NCBI GenBank assembly: GCA_040394475.1
Contig: JBEBSD010000001.1
Location: forward strand, 62,001-126,000
DNA length: 64,000 nt
Origin: JBEBSD01 sp040394475
GTDB taxonomy: Bacteria; Bacteroidota; Bacteroidia; Cytophagales; Spirosomataceae
Direction of reading: 5' to 3'
Positions 41,916 to 51,850 of the stretch are shown one piece after another. Within the stretch, counting starts at the first letter, position 1. Each line of letters begins with the position of its first letter. The notes under the pieces are model-generated. The model was not told where the DNA came from. It searched no databases and saw only the letters and a program-made list of their open reading frames with translations. A program made the translations under genes and the position numbers.

Positions 41916-44900
41916 ATGGGAAATATAGCTATGCTCCTACATGGCGAAGGGCTCGCGCGGCCCCATAATCTTTTTCGGATCATGAAGTTATTAACCTTGT
42001 TCATGTTGGCGGCACTATCGCAGGTCTGGGCTACCGGTTACAGCCAGAAGATCACCTTAGAACGACGCCATATCACCCTGGAATCGGCTTTAAAGATAAT
42101 CGAGAAGCAGACCGACTATTTGTTTCTGTACGATAAACAGGAATTGCCCACAGGAAAGGAGGTCTCCGTTAGCATTAAGAACGGATCGATAGAAGCAACT
42201 CTGGATCAGCTGTTGGACGGGCTGCCCTTGTCGTATAAGATATTCAACAGGAATATTGTGATCAGAAGAGAAGAACAGGGCAAAAGGAAGGATGCCTCTC
42301 ACTTGTCACCTGCAGATGATCCTGCACCGGCAAAGATCGTGAGCGGTACCGTGACAGATGAAAAAGGAGAGGGACTGCCGGGTGTGAATATCCTTATCAA
42401 AGGCACTCAGAAAGGGATGATTACCAATTCTGAGGGCATATTCAGCATTGAGGTGACGGATGAAAATTCGATACTCGTGTTTTCTTTTGTAGGATACCTT
42501 ACGAAAGAAATAACGGTAGGTACTAAAACGAACCTGACTATTGTACTCGAACCGGATACCAAATCACTGGAGGAAGTGGTGGTCGTAGGTTTTGGAACAC
42601 AGAAAAAAATATCTTCTACCGGCGCCATTTCCAGTGTTTCAAATGAAGAGATCATGCGCTCGCCGGTGGCGAACGTAGTCAACGCACTGACGGGAACCAT
42701 GTCTGGTCTGACGATCGTAAATAACAGCGGGCATGTCGGGAAAGATAACCCTGTGATCCGGTTGCGCGGGATTGGAACGATGTCAGGGCAGCTGGATCCG
42801 CTGGTGATGGTGGACGGCATGGAACGTCCGATGAACGACATTGATCCGAATGAAATTGAATCGGTCTCGATTCTGAAAGACGCGTCTTCAACCGCGGTAT
42901 TCGGTGTTCGGGGAGCGAACGGCGTGATTTTGGTTACGACAAAAAGAGGCAAAAACGGCCCGGCCAAGGTCAGTTTTGCCGCCGAATATGGCGTCTCGAC
43001 GCCAACTCGTCTTCCTGAATTTTTAGAAAGCTATGAATATGCGCAATTATATAATGAAGCGCAGATCAATGATGGCGTTGCGCCGGGCAATGTAAAGTAT
43101 TCGCCGGAAGCCTTAGAACATTTCCGCACCGGGGACGATCCCTGGTTGTATCCCAATACCAACTGGCAAAAGCAAATGATGCGGAGTTCGTCGCCGCAGC
43201 AGCGGTACAATCTCAATATCAGCGGAGGGACGGAAAGAACACGCTATTATGTTTCGGCAGGGTATCTGTCTCAGGTGGGGATCTGGAAAGATTTTGATCT
43301 GGGATACGATAATACGGATAATTTTAAAAGGTATAATTTTCGTTCGAATCTGGATATAGATGTAACCAAAATGCTGACCGCTTCCATTAGTCTGGGCGGT
43401 CAGATCAAAAATGTTAATCTTCCTAATGCCCAGCGAACCGACCCGAATGATGAGGACTGGCAGCTATTCCGTTATATGATGGCGGCTCCTCCCATGGCGG
43501 GTGCAGGCTGGGTAAATGGCAGGTCCTACATTGTGGAAGGATATGAAACACCGATTAAATGGATGACCGGAAAAGGGTTCAGGAATGATTATGACAGTAA
43601 TGTAAACGTGTTATTCAACATCAATCATAAGCTTGATTTCATTACGCCGGGTTTGACATTCAGAGCCAAATATGGTTACGACAGCTTTTACTCTGTTAAT
43701 TTAAGAAGAGCGAGGACATTGGCTGAGTATGCGCCTCAGCGCAGGGAAATCGACCAGGATGGAGACGGGATTCCGGAAGAGGTACTGCTTTTTAAAACGA
43801 TCGGGACAACCAGTCTGCTTAATTATGCCGAGACATCCGATTCGAAACGCAGGCACGTTTACGTAGAAGCGGCACTGGATTGGAACCGCACCTTTGGCAC
43901 CGATCATGATGTCTCGGTTCTGGCCCTTTATAATCAAAGTAAAAAATACTATACGGAGTCGGCATTCAATGAGATCCCGCTCAGTTACCTCGGGTTGGTC
44001 GGTCGTTTTACCTACAGTTATAAAAGCAAATATAATGCGGAGGTCAATATGGGCTATAACGGTTCCGAGAATTTTCCGGCGGATAAACGTTTTGGGCTGT
44101 TTCCGGCTTATTCGGTCGCCTGGGTAGCCTCTGAAGAGTCGTTTATGAAAGGTTTGCCGCTGATCAGTTTTCTTAAATTTAAGGTTTCCTATGGGAAAGT
44201 AGGGAATGATAAATTGGGCGGGAACCGCTTTCTGTATATTCCTGACAGTTACTCGATGTCTTATACCGGCGGACCTGTATTTGGAACAAACGGCAGCGGA
44301 CAGGGATATGGAACGGCTTCGCTCATCAAACGCGGAAATCCGGAAGTCTCCTGGGAAATTGATGAAAAGCAAAATTATGGTGTTGAACTTAAGCTTCTCC
44401 AGGATCGCTTCTCGTTCAATTTTGATTATTTCAGAAACTATCGCTATAACATACTGCGGACAAGAAGTACCTATACCTCCTACGTCGATGACAATATTCC
44501 ACCCGTCAATTTTGGCAAAATGTCAAATCACGGATATGAGATTGAAACAATGTGGCGGGAAAGAAAGGGGGCGGTTACGTATTGGATAAGAGGGGTCTAT
44601 TCTTTTGCCCGAAATAAGGTAATCGAAATGGACGAACCCGCTACCGTGCCGGATTATCAGAAACAAACAGGACGACCGTTTGGAAGGCGCCTGCTTTACC
44701 TGGTGGATGGATTTTATGAAACGGATGAGGAAGTTGCCGCCGCGAACGGTATCGCACCGCAACCGGGTATCGCGACCAATTCATTAGGGGTAGTAAGAAA
44801 AGGTGATTTACGGTTTGTCGATTTTAACAAGGATGGCAGAATAGATGACCTGGATAGAACGTCTTATGGAAATTACACCCTGGTACCCGAAATTTCAGGC

Positions 44901-45392
44901 AGTGTTTCCCTTGGAACGTCTTTCAACGGCTTCGATTTCAGTGTGCTGTTTCAGGGGGTTACACACGCACTGGTCACGTATGGCGGAGAATCCCTGCAGC
45001 CCTTTGCGAGCCAGTATCTTTCGCCCATGTCGGCCCAGACTTACATAAGAGGAAGATGGACGGAGGAAACAAAAGCCACTGCAACCTATCCGGCCTTAAC
45101 GGTGCTTCCGGCACATTACAATTTTGGAGAAGCAAATGGTGCGGGAAATACTTTTTTTACGAATGATGCTTCTTATATCCGTTTGAAAACGGCTGAAGTG
45201 GCCTACACATTTTCCGGAAAGCTCCTTCAAAGAATAAAGCTTCAGTCACTACGGATTTATTTCAACGGATCCAATCTGGTTACCTGGGACAAGCAGAAAT
45301 TGTTTAAAACGGATCCTGAGCAACCCGGCGGAAGGGGATTGGCTTATCCGCAGACGAAAATATTCAATCTCGGCCTTAATCTGCAAATGTAA
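41916..45392 (+). CDS. SusC-like TonB-dependent receptor with signalling (STN) domain
   Basis: A 1158-residue outer-membrane glycan importer. The frame opens at 41811, but ATG 41916 or 41982 gives the signal peptide (LLTLFMLAALSQVWATGYSQ). Next come an STN domain (ITLERRHITLESALKIIEKQ), a carboxypeptidase-like domain (VSGTVTDEKGEGLPGVNILI), a TonB-box/plug (SLEEVVVVGFGTQKK, GVRGANGVILVTTKRG) and a 22-strand barrel. The STN domain talks to FecR in trans, so this is the sensory transporter of the locus. It is followed after 11 bases by its SusD partner. Confidence 0.93.
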   Translation: MGNIAMLLHGEGLARPHNLFRIMKLLTLFMLAALSQVWATGYSQKITLERRHITLESALKIIEKQTDYLFLYDKQELPTGKEVSVSIKNGSIEATLDQLLDGLPLSYKIFNRNIVIRREEQGKRKDASHLSPADDPAPAKIVSGTVTDEKGEGLPGVNILIKGTQKGMITNSEGIFSIEVTDENSILVFSFVGYLTKEITVGTKTNLTIVLEPDTKSLEEVVVVGFGTQKKISSTGAISSVSNEEIMRSPVANVVNALTGTMSGLTIVNNSGHVGKDNPVIRLRGIGTMSGQLDPLVMVDGMERPMNDIDPNEIESVSILKDASSTAVFGVRGANGVILVTTKRGKNGPAKVSFAAEYGVSTPTRLPEFLESYEYAQLYNEAQINDGVAPGNVKYSPEALEHFRTGDDPWLYPNTNWQKQMMRSSSPQQRYNLNISGGTERTRYYVSAGYLSQVGIWKDFDLGYDNTDNFKRYNFRSNLDIDVTKMLTASISLGGQIKNVNLPNAQRTDPNDEDWQLFRYMMAAPPMAGAGWVNGRSYIVEGYETPIKWMTGKGFRNDYDSNVNVLFNINHKLDFITPGLTFRAKYGYDSFYSVNLRRARTLAEYAPQRREIDQDGDGIPEEVLLFKTIGTTSLLNYAETSDSKRRHVYVEAALDWNRTFGTDHDVSVLALYNQSKKYYTESAFNEIPLSYLGLVGRFTYSYKSKYNAEVNMGYNGSENFPADKRFGLFPAYSVAWVASEESFMKGLPLISFLKFKVSYGKVGNDKLGGNRFLYIPDSYSMSYTGGPVFGTNGSGQGYGTASLIKRGNPEVSWEIDEKQNYGVELKLLQDRFSFNFDYFRNYRYNILRTRSTYTSYVDDNIPPVNFGKMSNHGYEIETMWRERKGAVTYWIRGVYSFARNKVIEMDEPATVPDYQKQTGRPFGRRLLYLVDGFYETDEEVAAANGIAPQPGIATNSLGVVRKGDLRFVDFNKDGRIDDLDRTSYGNYTLVPEISGSVSLGTSFNGFDFSVLFQGVTHALVTYGGESLQPFASQYLSPMSAQTYIRGRWTEETKATATYPALTVLPAHYNFGEANGAGNTFFTNDASYIRLKTAEVAYTFSGKLLQRIKLQSLRIYFNGSNLVTWDKQKLFKTDPEQPGGRGLAYPQTKIFNLGLNLQM

Positions 45393-45403
45393 AGCTACTT
45401 CAT

Positions 45404-47230
45404 ATGAAATTTACAATACGCTATAAATTACTGGTAAAAACAGGGAACGCTATTCGTAAGTATGCGGTCATCGTTGTTTTTGCATGGCTTGCGCTGGCGG
45501 CTGTCTCCTGTAAGGATTATTTTGAAAAAGCACCTGGTGTCGATATAACCGAAGATACGCTTTTTACGAGCGTTGACCGCGCGACATTGTTTCTGTTAAG
45601 CCTTTATAATAAGGTCCCTGACGGCTATTTTTATTCCTGGACCGACGCTGAAACTCAGCGGATAAGCGGCACAATGCTCGCTGCCTGTACGGACCAGGCT
45701 GAATCCGGCTGGGCGAGTGCGGGATCGCACCAATACAACACGGGAGCAATTACTCAATATTCAGGAGAGAACCTGATGGAAACCAAATGGCAGATACGCT
45801 GGCCCTATGTATATCGCTCTCTTTGGTTTATCGAAAATGTGGACCGCATTAAAAACGGTACGGACAATCAAAAATCCATGCTGAAAGCAGAGGCTCGTTT
45901 TCTGCTGGCGATGAACTATTTTGAGTTTTTTATACGCTATGGAGGAGTACCATGGTTAAGTAAAAAGCTCGATTACCATACGAATGATTATGCACTGGTG
46001 CCGCGAATGCCGCTTAGGCAAATGGTGGATTCTATTGATCATTTACTTGTTCAGACCCTGGCCGAACCCGGATTGCCGCTAAGCCGGCCGGAACAGGAAT
46101 TTGGCCGCGTCACCAAAGCGGCAGTGCTTTTTCTCCGTGCACGGTTGTGGCTCTTTGCTGCCAGGCCGCTATTCAATACGGAGACGCCTTATATGAACAT
46201 GGCAAACCCTGAGGACAACAAGCTGATCTGCATGGGAAATAATGACCCGGCGCGCTGGCAGAAGGCAGCGGACGCGGCGGCGGAACTGATTGATTTTTGT
46301 GAACAGACAGGTGTGCATGAACTGCTGGTCGATCCGTCCAATCCTTCACTGGCGTACCAGCGGGCAACCCGGGATGCGGTAAATAACAAGGAACTGATAT
46401 TTGTGCCGTCACGGCGCGGCTGGAGTATAAAATCCTTGTTTCCTACTTTCGAGTCACCACTCGTGGTGTCCATGGGTGTCGCGGATGGGAATGCTGTTTT
46501 ACCCACCCAGAATCTCGTAGACCGTTATCTTTTAAAAACAACAGGAAAGGCGCAAAATGACCCGGCATCAGGGTTTGATCCGGCAGATCCCTATAAAGAT
46601 CTGGATCCCCGGTTTTATGCAACAATTGCGGAAAATGGGTCCAAATGGAATACGCGTACTGTGGAGCTATGGAATAACCGTTCCGGGGGCTCAACGGTGG
46701 GTGTTGATTTCGGATTTCATCGCAGGGACCTTTCTATAAGCAAAACAGGGTATTTACTGCGGAAATTTTGCCAGGAAAATCTTACGAATGGTTCGGGCGG
46801 ATCAACTGCGATATGGCCGTATATGCGTCTCGCGGACGGATACCTGATGTACGCAGAAGCATTGAACGAGGTAAGCGGACCGGGCGCTGAGTGCTTCAAG
46901 GCGTTGAATAAAGTACGGGCGAGGGCAGGGATGCCGGAAGTTACTTCGGCCGCCTCAAAGGACGAAATGCGTGAAATCATTATCCGGGAACGGGACGTAG
47001 AGCTGGCACTGGAAGACATCCATTATTTTGATGTGAAGCATCTGAAACGCGGCGAAAAGTTTGGAGAGCCTATTTACGGCATCGACATCAGGAAAAAAGA
47101 GGATGGCTCTTTTACCTACACCAAAGAGAAAATTGAAGATCGGTTCTGGAACGACTCCTGGTATCTGCATCCTTTTCCCTATTTCGAAATGATCCGAAGC
47201 AAGGCATTGGTTCAAAACCCGGGCTGGTAG
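45404..47230 (+). CDS. SusD-like glycan-binding lipoprotein (first pair)
   Basis: A 608-residue surface lipoprotein that caps the SusC barrel and binds the glycan. The leader is long (about 35 residues) and ends at VSCKDYFEKAP with the acylated Cys. Tetratricopeptide-like helices (KAEARFLLAMNYFEFFIRYGGVPW) and the RagB/SusD C-terminal signature (LNKVRARAGMPEV, ERDVELALED, PFPYFEMIRSKALVQNPGW) are present. No ATG closer to the lipobox exists, so the extended leader is probably real. Confidence 0.92.
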   Translation: MKFTIRYKLLVKTGNAIRKYAVIVVFAWLALAAVSCKDYFEKAPGVDITEDTLFTSVDRATLFLLSLYNKVPDGYFYSWTDAETQRISGTMLAACTDQAESGWASAGSHQYNTGAITQYSGENLMETKWQIRWPYVYRSLWFIENVDRIKNGTDNQKSMLKAEARFLLAMNYFEFFIRYGGVPWLSKKLDYHTNDYALVPRMPLRQMVDSIDHLLVQTLAEPGLPLSRPEQEFGRVTKAAVLFLRARLWLFAARPLFNTETPYMNMANPEDNKLICMGNNDPARWQKAADAAAELIDFCEQTGVHELLVDPSNPSLAYQRATRDAVNNKELIFVPSRRGWSIKSLFPTFESPLVVSMGVADGNAVLPTQNLVDRYLLKTTGKAQNDPASGFDPADPYKDLDPRFYATIAENGSKWNTRTVELWNNRSGGSTVGVDFGFHRRDLSISKTGYLLRKFCQENLTNGSGGSTAIWPYMRLADGYLMYAEALNEVSGPGAECFKALNKVRARAGMPEVTSAASKDEMREIIIRERDVELALEDIHYFDVKHLKRGEKFGEPIYGIDIRKKEDGSFTYTKEKIEDRFWNDSWYLHPFPYFEMIRSKALVQNPGW

Positions 47231-47266
47231 CCAAAGTAAGGTCTCGTCATTAAAATGTTGAAAGTA

Positions 47267-50080
47267 ATGAGAAAAATAACATATAAAGGAAAGGTTCAGT
47301 GTCTTTTCCTGATTCTGCTGATAAGTTGCCGGGTGACAACTCCTTCCGTGGCCCAGGGCGACAGTACGTTGGTGAGCGCGGAAGGTTTCGGCGACAAACC
47401 GGTACATATTGGTTATGGAATACAAAAAGAGAAAGCAGTAACAGGATCAGTCAGTACGATCTGGTCCGAAGAACTGATCAAAAATACGGTAACTACGGTA
47501 GGAAATGCACTGTATGGAAAGCTACCCGGATTACTGGTCTCGCAACGAAGTGGTGAACCGGGAAATGATGTCCCGTCGTTTCTGATAAGAGGGAATGTCA
47601 CTTATGCCGGCGAAACCGGCCCTTTGATTATGGTGGATGGTTTTCAGCGTTCTTTTGATCAGCTGACGCTGGATGAAATAGAAAGTATTTCTGTACTTAA
47701 AGATGCCGTCTCCACAGCGATTTACGGGTTGAGAGGTGCCAACGGAGTGATTCTGGTAACGACTAAAAGAGGCGTGGAGAGCAGGAATAAGATTGGCGTA
47801 ACGCTTAAATACGGAATCCAGCAACCGACACGTTTACCCAATTTTATCGGCTCCTATGATTACGCACAATTGTACAATGAAGCGTTAACGGGTGATGGGA
47901 AACCTCCGTTATATACGAATGAGGAGCTGCAAAAATACCGCGATAAGAGCGATCCCGGCTATTATCCGGATGTGAACTGGTTTGATGCCATTCTGGAGAA
48001 ATCGTCCCCGGTATGGGAAGCGGGGATGAATTTTTCCGGAGGGAATAAAATTGTACGTCATTTTGTGATGGTCAATTTTATGAAGAATGAAGGGCTGTTT
48101 AAAAACACCCGCTGGAACGACGGATACAGCACCAATTCCACCTTCGAACGGCTGAACTTTCGGTCCAATGTGGATATAAAAGTCAATAGCCGCCTGACCG
48201 CTTCACTGGATATCAGCGGCCGTTTGGAAGATCGCAATGCGCCCGGAACCGCTGTCCCGACTATTTTTAATAACATTTATGCCTATGCCCCTAATTTTTT
48301 CCCTGTTCAGTACTCCAATGGCACTTTTGGAGGGAATTCTGCTTATCAGGGAAACCCGCTTGGTTTGGTGACGTCAACAGGCTACACCGCGCTTAACGAT
48401 CGCAATTTTCAGTCTTCTTTCCGACTTGAACACACACTCGATTTTATTACTGAGGGACTGACGATCGGCGCGGTGGGTGCTTTTGATAATTATCAAAGAT
48501 CCAGAGAAGCGTATACCCGGCAGTTCCCGGTTTTTCAGCTGACAAAAGGTGAAAGCGGAGATGAGTATCAAAAGTTCGGACAGGTTACTCCGTTGGTTCG
48601 CGCCGCCGGTTACGAACATAACTATCGCAGCAATTTTGAAGCGTACCTGGATTACTCCCGCAGCGTTGAACGGCATGAAGTTTCGGCTAAGGTTATCTAC
48701 CACCAGGACAAATACGTGACCAACTGGAATAACGATAACAATCGTCCTTACCTGCTGATGGGGTTGCACGGAAGGGTGCATTACGGCTATGACGGCAAGT
48801 ATTTTGCAGAGGCGGTAGTCGGATACAATGGTACCGAACGCTTTCCGAAAAATCATCGTTTCGGATTTTTCCCGGCAGTTGCTGCCTCCTGGATCGTCTC
48901 GGAAGAGGAATTTTTAAAGCCGGTAAACTGGATCAGCTGGCTTAAAGTAAGAGCTTCAACAGGCTTGTCGGGTAATGATGCGATTGGTGCGGGAAATGAC
49001 CGGAATCTCTACACCTCTTATTTTATTAACGCAGGATCTTATCCGTTTGGCAGCAACAACGGGAATCTGACGGCGACTAAGGAAAGCAATTATCCTAATT
49101 ACCGTATCAGCTGGGAAAAGGGGTACAAAACGGATTTTGCTGTTGAAGCTAGATTGTTCAATTATCTGGATGTGTCCCTTAATTATTTTAAGGAAAGACG
49201 AACCGATATTGTCGATAGCCGGGTGAACGAGCTTCCCGCCATTCTGGGGATTGACGGAGGGTATGTCAATTACGGTGTGGTTAACAATCAAGGTCTGGAA
49301 GCCACGCTGTCGTTCCATGGGAAAGTAAACGATTTTTTGTTTTCAGCAGGTATGAACGCCACTTTCCTGAAAAATACGCTAGCAAAGCGAATTGAGCCGG
49401 CTTACCCCAATGCGTACCAGACACGGGTAGGGCACCCGGTGGGGCAGATTTTCGGATTGGAAGCGGTCGGTTTCTTCAGAAATCAGGCCGAAATAGACGA
49501 TGCGGGTACGCCGTATCACACTTTTACCCCGGTTAGGCCCGGGGATATCCGATACAAGGATCAGAATGGAGATGGCCTGATAGATTCAAATGATGAGCTG
49601 CCCATTGGTAAAACGACAACGCCGTCCTTTTTTTATGGGTTGAATCTTGGTGTCAGCTATAAGGGACTTTCACTTGAGGCCTGTTTGCAGGGAATTGAGG
49701 GCAGTACACTGCTGATTACCGGGTTGTCGGGACCTATGGGGAAAAGAGCCCAGATCGCTGACTACGTAATGAACCGATGGACACCCGAAACGATGGAAAC
49801 GGCTGAATTTCCACGGCTTACCACACTGGACAATAATAACAATTACCGTACGAGCACAATGTGGCTGCGTTCGGGGGATTTTCTCAGGATACGAAGTGTA
49901 GAGCTGGGTTATGAGCTCCCGGAGCAGGCTTTGACGGTCCTGAAACTGTCAAACCTCAGAGTGTTCGTGCGTGGAATGAACCTGGTATCCTTTGACAGCT
50001 TTAAAAAACTGGATCCTGAAACCTTTACAGGATATCCGGCACTGCGATCGTATAGTTCGGGCCTTAGTTTACAGTTCTAA
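47267..50080 (+). CDS. SusC-like TonB-dependent receptor without N-terminal extension (second pair)
   Basis: A 937-residue SusC (ATG 47267 chosen; 47255 is equally possible). After the leader (CLFLILLISCRVTTPSVAQ) the chain goes nearly straight to the TonB plug (IGYGIQKEKAVTGSVSTI, YGLRGANGVILVTTKRG). Both the STN and the carboxypeptidase-like domains found in the first SusC are missing. Thus it would import but not signal, and depends on the first pair for induction. It lies 36 bases after the first susD gene, in one operon. Confidence 0.92.
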   Translation: MRKITYKGKVQCLFLILLISCRVTTPSVAQGDSTLVSAEGFGDKPVHIGYGIQKEKAVTGSVSTIWSEELIKNTVTTVGNALYGKLPGLLVSQRSGEPGNDVPSFLIRGNVTYAGETGPLIMVDGFQRSFDQLTLDEIESISVLKDAVSTAIYGLRGANGVILVTTKRGVESRNKIGVTLKYGIQQPTRLPNFIGSYDYAQLYNEALTGDGKPPLYTNEELQKYRDKSDPGYYPDVNWFDAILEKSSPVWEAGMNFSGGNKIVRHFVMVNFMKNEGLFKNTRWNDGYSTNSTFERLNFRSNVDIKVNSRLTASLDISGRLEDRNAPGTAVPTIFNNIYAYAPNFFPVQYSNGTFGGNSAYQGNPLGLVTSTGYTALNDRNFQSSFRLEHTLDFITEGLTIGAVGAFDNYQRSREAYTRQFPVFQLTKGESGDEYQKFGQVTPLVRAAGYEHNYRSNFEAYLDYSRSVERHEVSAKVIYHQDKYVTNWNNDNNRPYLLMGLHGRVHYGYDGKYFAEAVVGYNGTERFPKNHRFGFFPAVAASWIVSEEEFLKPVNWISWLKVRASTGLSGNDAIGAGNDRNLYTSYFINAGSYPFGSNNGNLTATKESNYPNYRISWEKGYKTDFAVEARLFNYLDVSLNYFKERRTDIVDSRVNELPAILGIDGGYVNYGVVNNQGLEATLSFHGKVNDFLFSAGMNATFLKNTLAKRIEPAYPNAYQTRVGHPVGQIFGLEAVGFFRNQAEIDDAGTPYHTFTPVRPGDIRYKDQNGDGLIDSNDELPIGKTTTPSFFYGLNLGVSYKGLSLEACLQGIEGSTLLITGLSGPMGKRAQIADYVMNRWTPETMETAEFPRLTTLDNNNNYRTSTMWLRSGDFLRIRSVELGYELPEQALTVLKLSNLRVFVRGMNLVSFDSFKKLDPETFTGYPALRSYSSGLSLQF

Positions 50081-50098
50081 TATTTTATTGAGATCGAT

Positions 50099-51766
50099 AT
50101 GAAACCGAAAATAAGTATAGTAATAATTGCGGCGACGCTCACGCTTTCGGCCTGCAATGACTATTTTGAGTATGAGAACCAGGCATTTCTGAAAGAGAAA
50201 CTTGTGTTTTCGGATTACAATTACATTAAGCAGGTTTTGACAAACGCCTATACCCAACTACCTGTTTCTTTCAACAGAATTGATAACGCAGTGCTGGAAT
50301 CGGCCGCTGATGATGCCGAACATGCCTGGGATTATTCAAGAGTACAGTTGTTCAACTCAGGAAACTGGGATGCTTATAACAATCCTGACGATGTCTGGAC
50401 GCGTCAGTATCTGGCGATTCGCAGAGCAAACGTTTTTTTAAACGGAACGGATACCACTTCTTTCTCGGAATTCCGCTATGTAGATGACATCACGTATAAT
50501 CGTTATCATGCCGAACTGAAGCAGTTCCGGGCGGAAGCAACGTTCCTGATCGGATTCTTTTATTTCGAACTGTTTAAAAGATACGGCGGGGTGCCTATTG
50601 TCGACAGCGTATTGGCTATCGATGAAGACTTGAACCTGCCAAGAAATTCTGTAAGCGAAGTCGTGCAATTTATAACAGCGCAGTGCGATAGCGCTATCAA
50701 CGTGCTGCCTGTTGCTTATGATGCAAACAATTCCGGGCGTGCTACCTTAGGGGCTGCCTATGCCTTGAAATGCCGCACGTTATTGTATGCCGCCAGTCCT
50801 TTGTACAACAATGGACAATATGACAAGGTACTTTGCGATCAGTCGGCCAAGGCGGCCGGTGAATTCCTGACCGGCTCGTTGAAATCCAATTATGCGTTGG
50901 AGCCGAACTACGGAGCACTTTTTACGCGAAACTGGACGAGCAGGGAAATGATATTTGAACGACGGGAAGCCAATTCAAATTATTTTGAAAAAGCGAACTT
51001 CCCCATAGGATTTGACGGAAGCGGCGTAGGGGCAACCAGTCCTTCCCAAAACCTGGTGGATGCTTATGAGATGGCGAACGGGAAAGCCATTACGGATCCG
51101 GAATCGGGCTACAACGCGGCTGATCCGTATACTAACAGAGATCCAAGACTGGAGCAAACGATCATCGTTAACAATGCAATGTTCGGCAAACGTCCTATCG
51201 AGTTATGGACAGGCGGGCTTGATGGAAAAGGGAAAGAAATGGCTTCTAAAACCGGTTATTATCTCAGAAAATACCAGGATGATGAACTGGACCTTCTGCA
51301 GAACAGAACCAGTCGCCATACCTGGTATTATTTCCGTCTGGGAGAGATCTATCTCAATTATGCAGAGGCTATGAATGAAGCCTATGGGCCCATGGACAGC
51401 CGTTACGGGCTGTCTGCCGTGGCTGCAGTGAACGTGATCCGCGCCAGGGCGGGAATGCCGGAACTTCAGCCCGAAGATTACGCATCAGCAGAAGCGCTTC
51501 GTGTAAAGATCCGGAATGAAAGAAGAATCGAACTGGCTTTTGAAGAGCACAGAAACTGGGACGTTCGCCGCTGGAATATTGCAGAAGCGACTTTGGGTGC
51601 CGATCTGAAAGGGATGGATGTGGTTAAAAATACGGATGGCTCTTTTAAGTATACACCCTATGTCGTTGAAAAGCGAGTGTTTGCACCTAAAATGTATTAC
51701 TATCCTATTCCCAATTCCGAAATTCTGAAGCAACCTAAATTAACCCAGAATCCGGGTTGGTTCTAA
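50099..51766 (+). CDS. SusD-like lipoprotein (second pair)
   Basis: A 555-residue SusD/RagB protein with lipobox LTLSAC at residue ~18. It shows LKQFRAEATFLIGFFYFELFKRYGGVPIVD, the typical helix pair, and the end AVNVIRARAGMPELQ, NERRIELAFEEHRNWDVRRW, PIPNSEILKQPKLTQNPGW. It begins 18 bases after its SusC partner. Length is that of the family. A hairpin 14 bases downstream separates it from the hydrolases. Confidence 0.92.
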   Translation: MKPKISIVIIAATLTLSACNDYFEYENQAFLKEKLVFSDYNYIKQVLTNAYTQLPVSFNRIDNAVLESAADDAEHAWDYSRVQLFNSGNWDAYNNPDDVWTRQYLAIRRANVFLNGTDTTSFSEFRYVDDITYNRYHAELKQFRAEATFLIGFFYFELFKRYGGVPIVDSVLAIDEDLNLPRNSVSEVVQFITAQCDSAINVLPVAYDANNSGRATLGAAYALKCRTLLYAASPLYNNGQYDKVLCDQSAKAAGEFLTGSLKSNYALEPNYGALFTRNWTSREMIFERREANSNYFEKANFPIGFDGSGVGATSPSQNLVDAYEMANGKAITDPESGYNAADPYTNRDPRLEQTIIVNNAMFGKRPIELWTGGLDGKGKEMASKTGYYLRKYQDDELDLLQNRTSRHTWYYFRLGEIYLNYAEAMNEAYGPMDSRYGLSAVAAVNVIRARAGMPELQPEDYASAEALRVKIRNERRIELAFEEHRNWDVRRWNIAEATLGADLKGMDVVKNTDGSFKYTPYVVEKRVFAPKMYYYPIPNSEILKQPKLTQNPGWF

Positions 51767-51779
51767 ACGGCTTTATTCT

Positions 51780-51807
51780 TTCCCGGAATCTGTTCTGATT
51801 CCGGGAA
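51780..51807 (+). terminator. Hairpin between the second susD gene and GH97
   Basis: An 11-bp perfect stem (arm TTCCCGGAATC) with a 6-base loop. No T run follows directly, so it may act as a partial terminator or as an RNA-stability element reducing transcription into the hydrolases. Confidence 0.6.
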
Positions 51808-51850
51808 TAGTACTGCAAGAGCATCTTTTTATACGAAACCAACACCTGTA

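Noticed and set aside
43701..44372. Minus-strand frame of 223 codons inside the first susC gene
   Set aside because: Shadow of the barrel-coding region.
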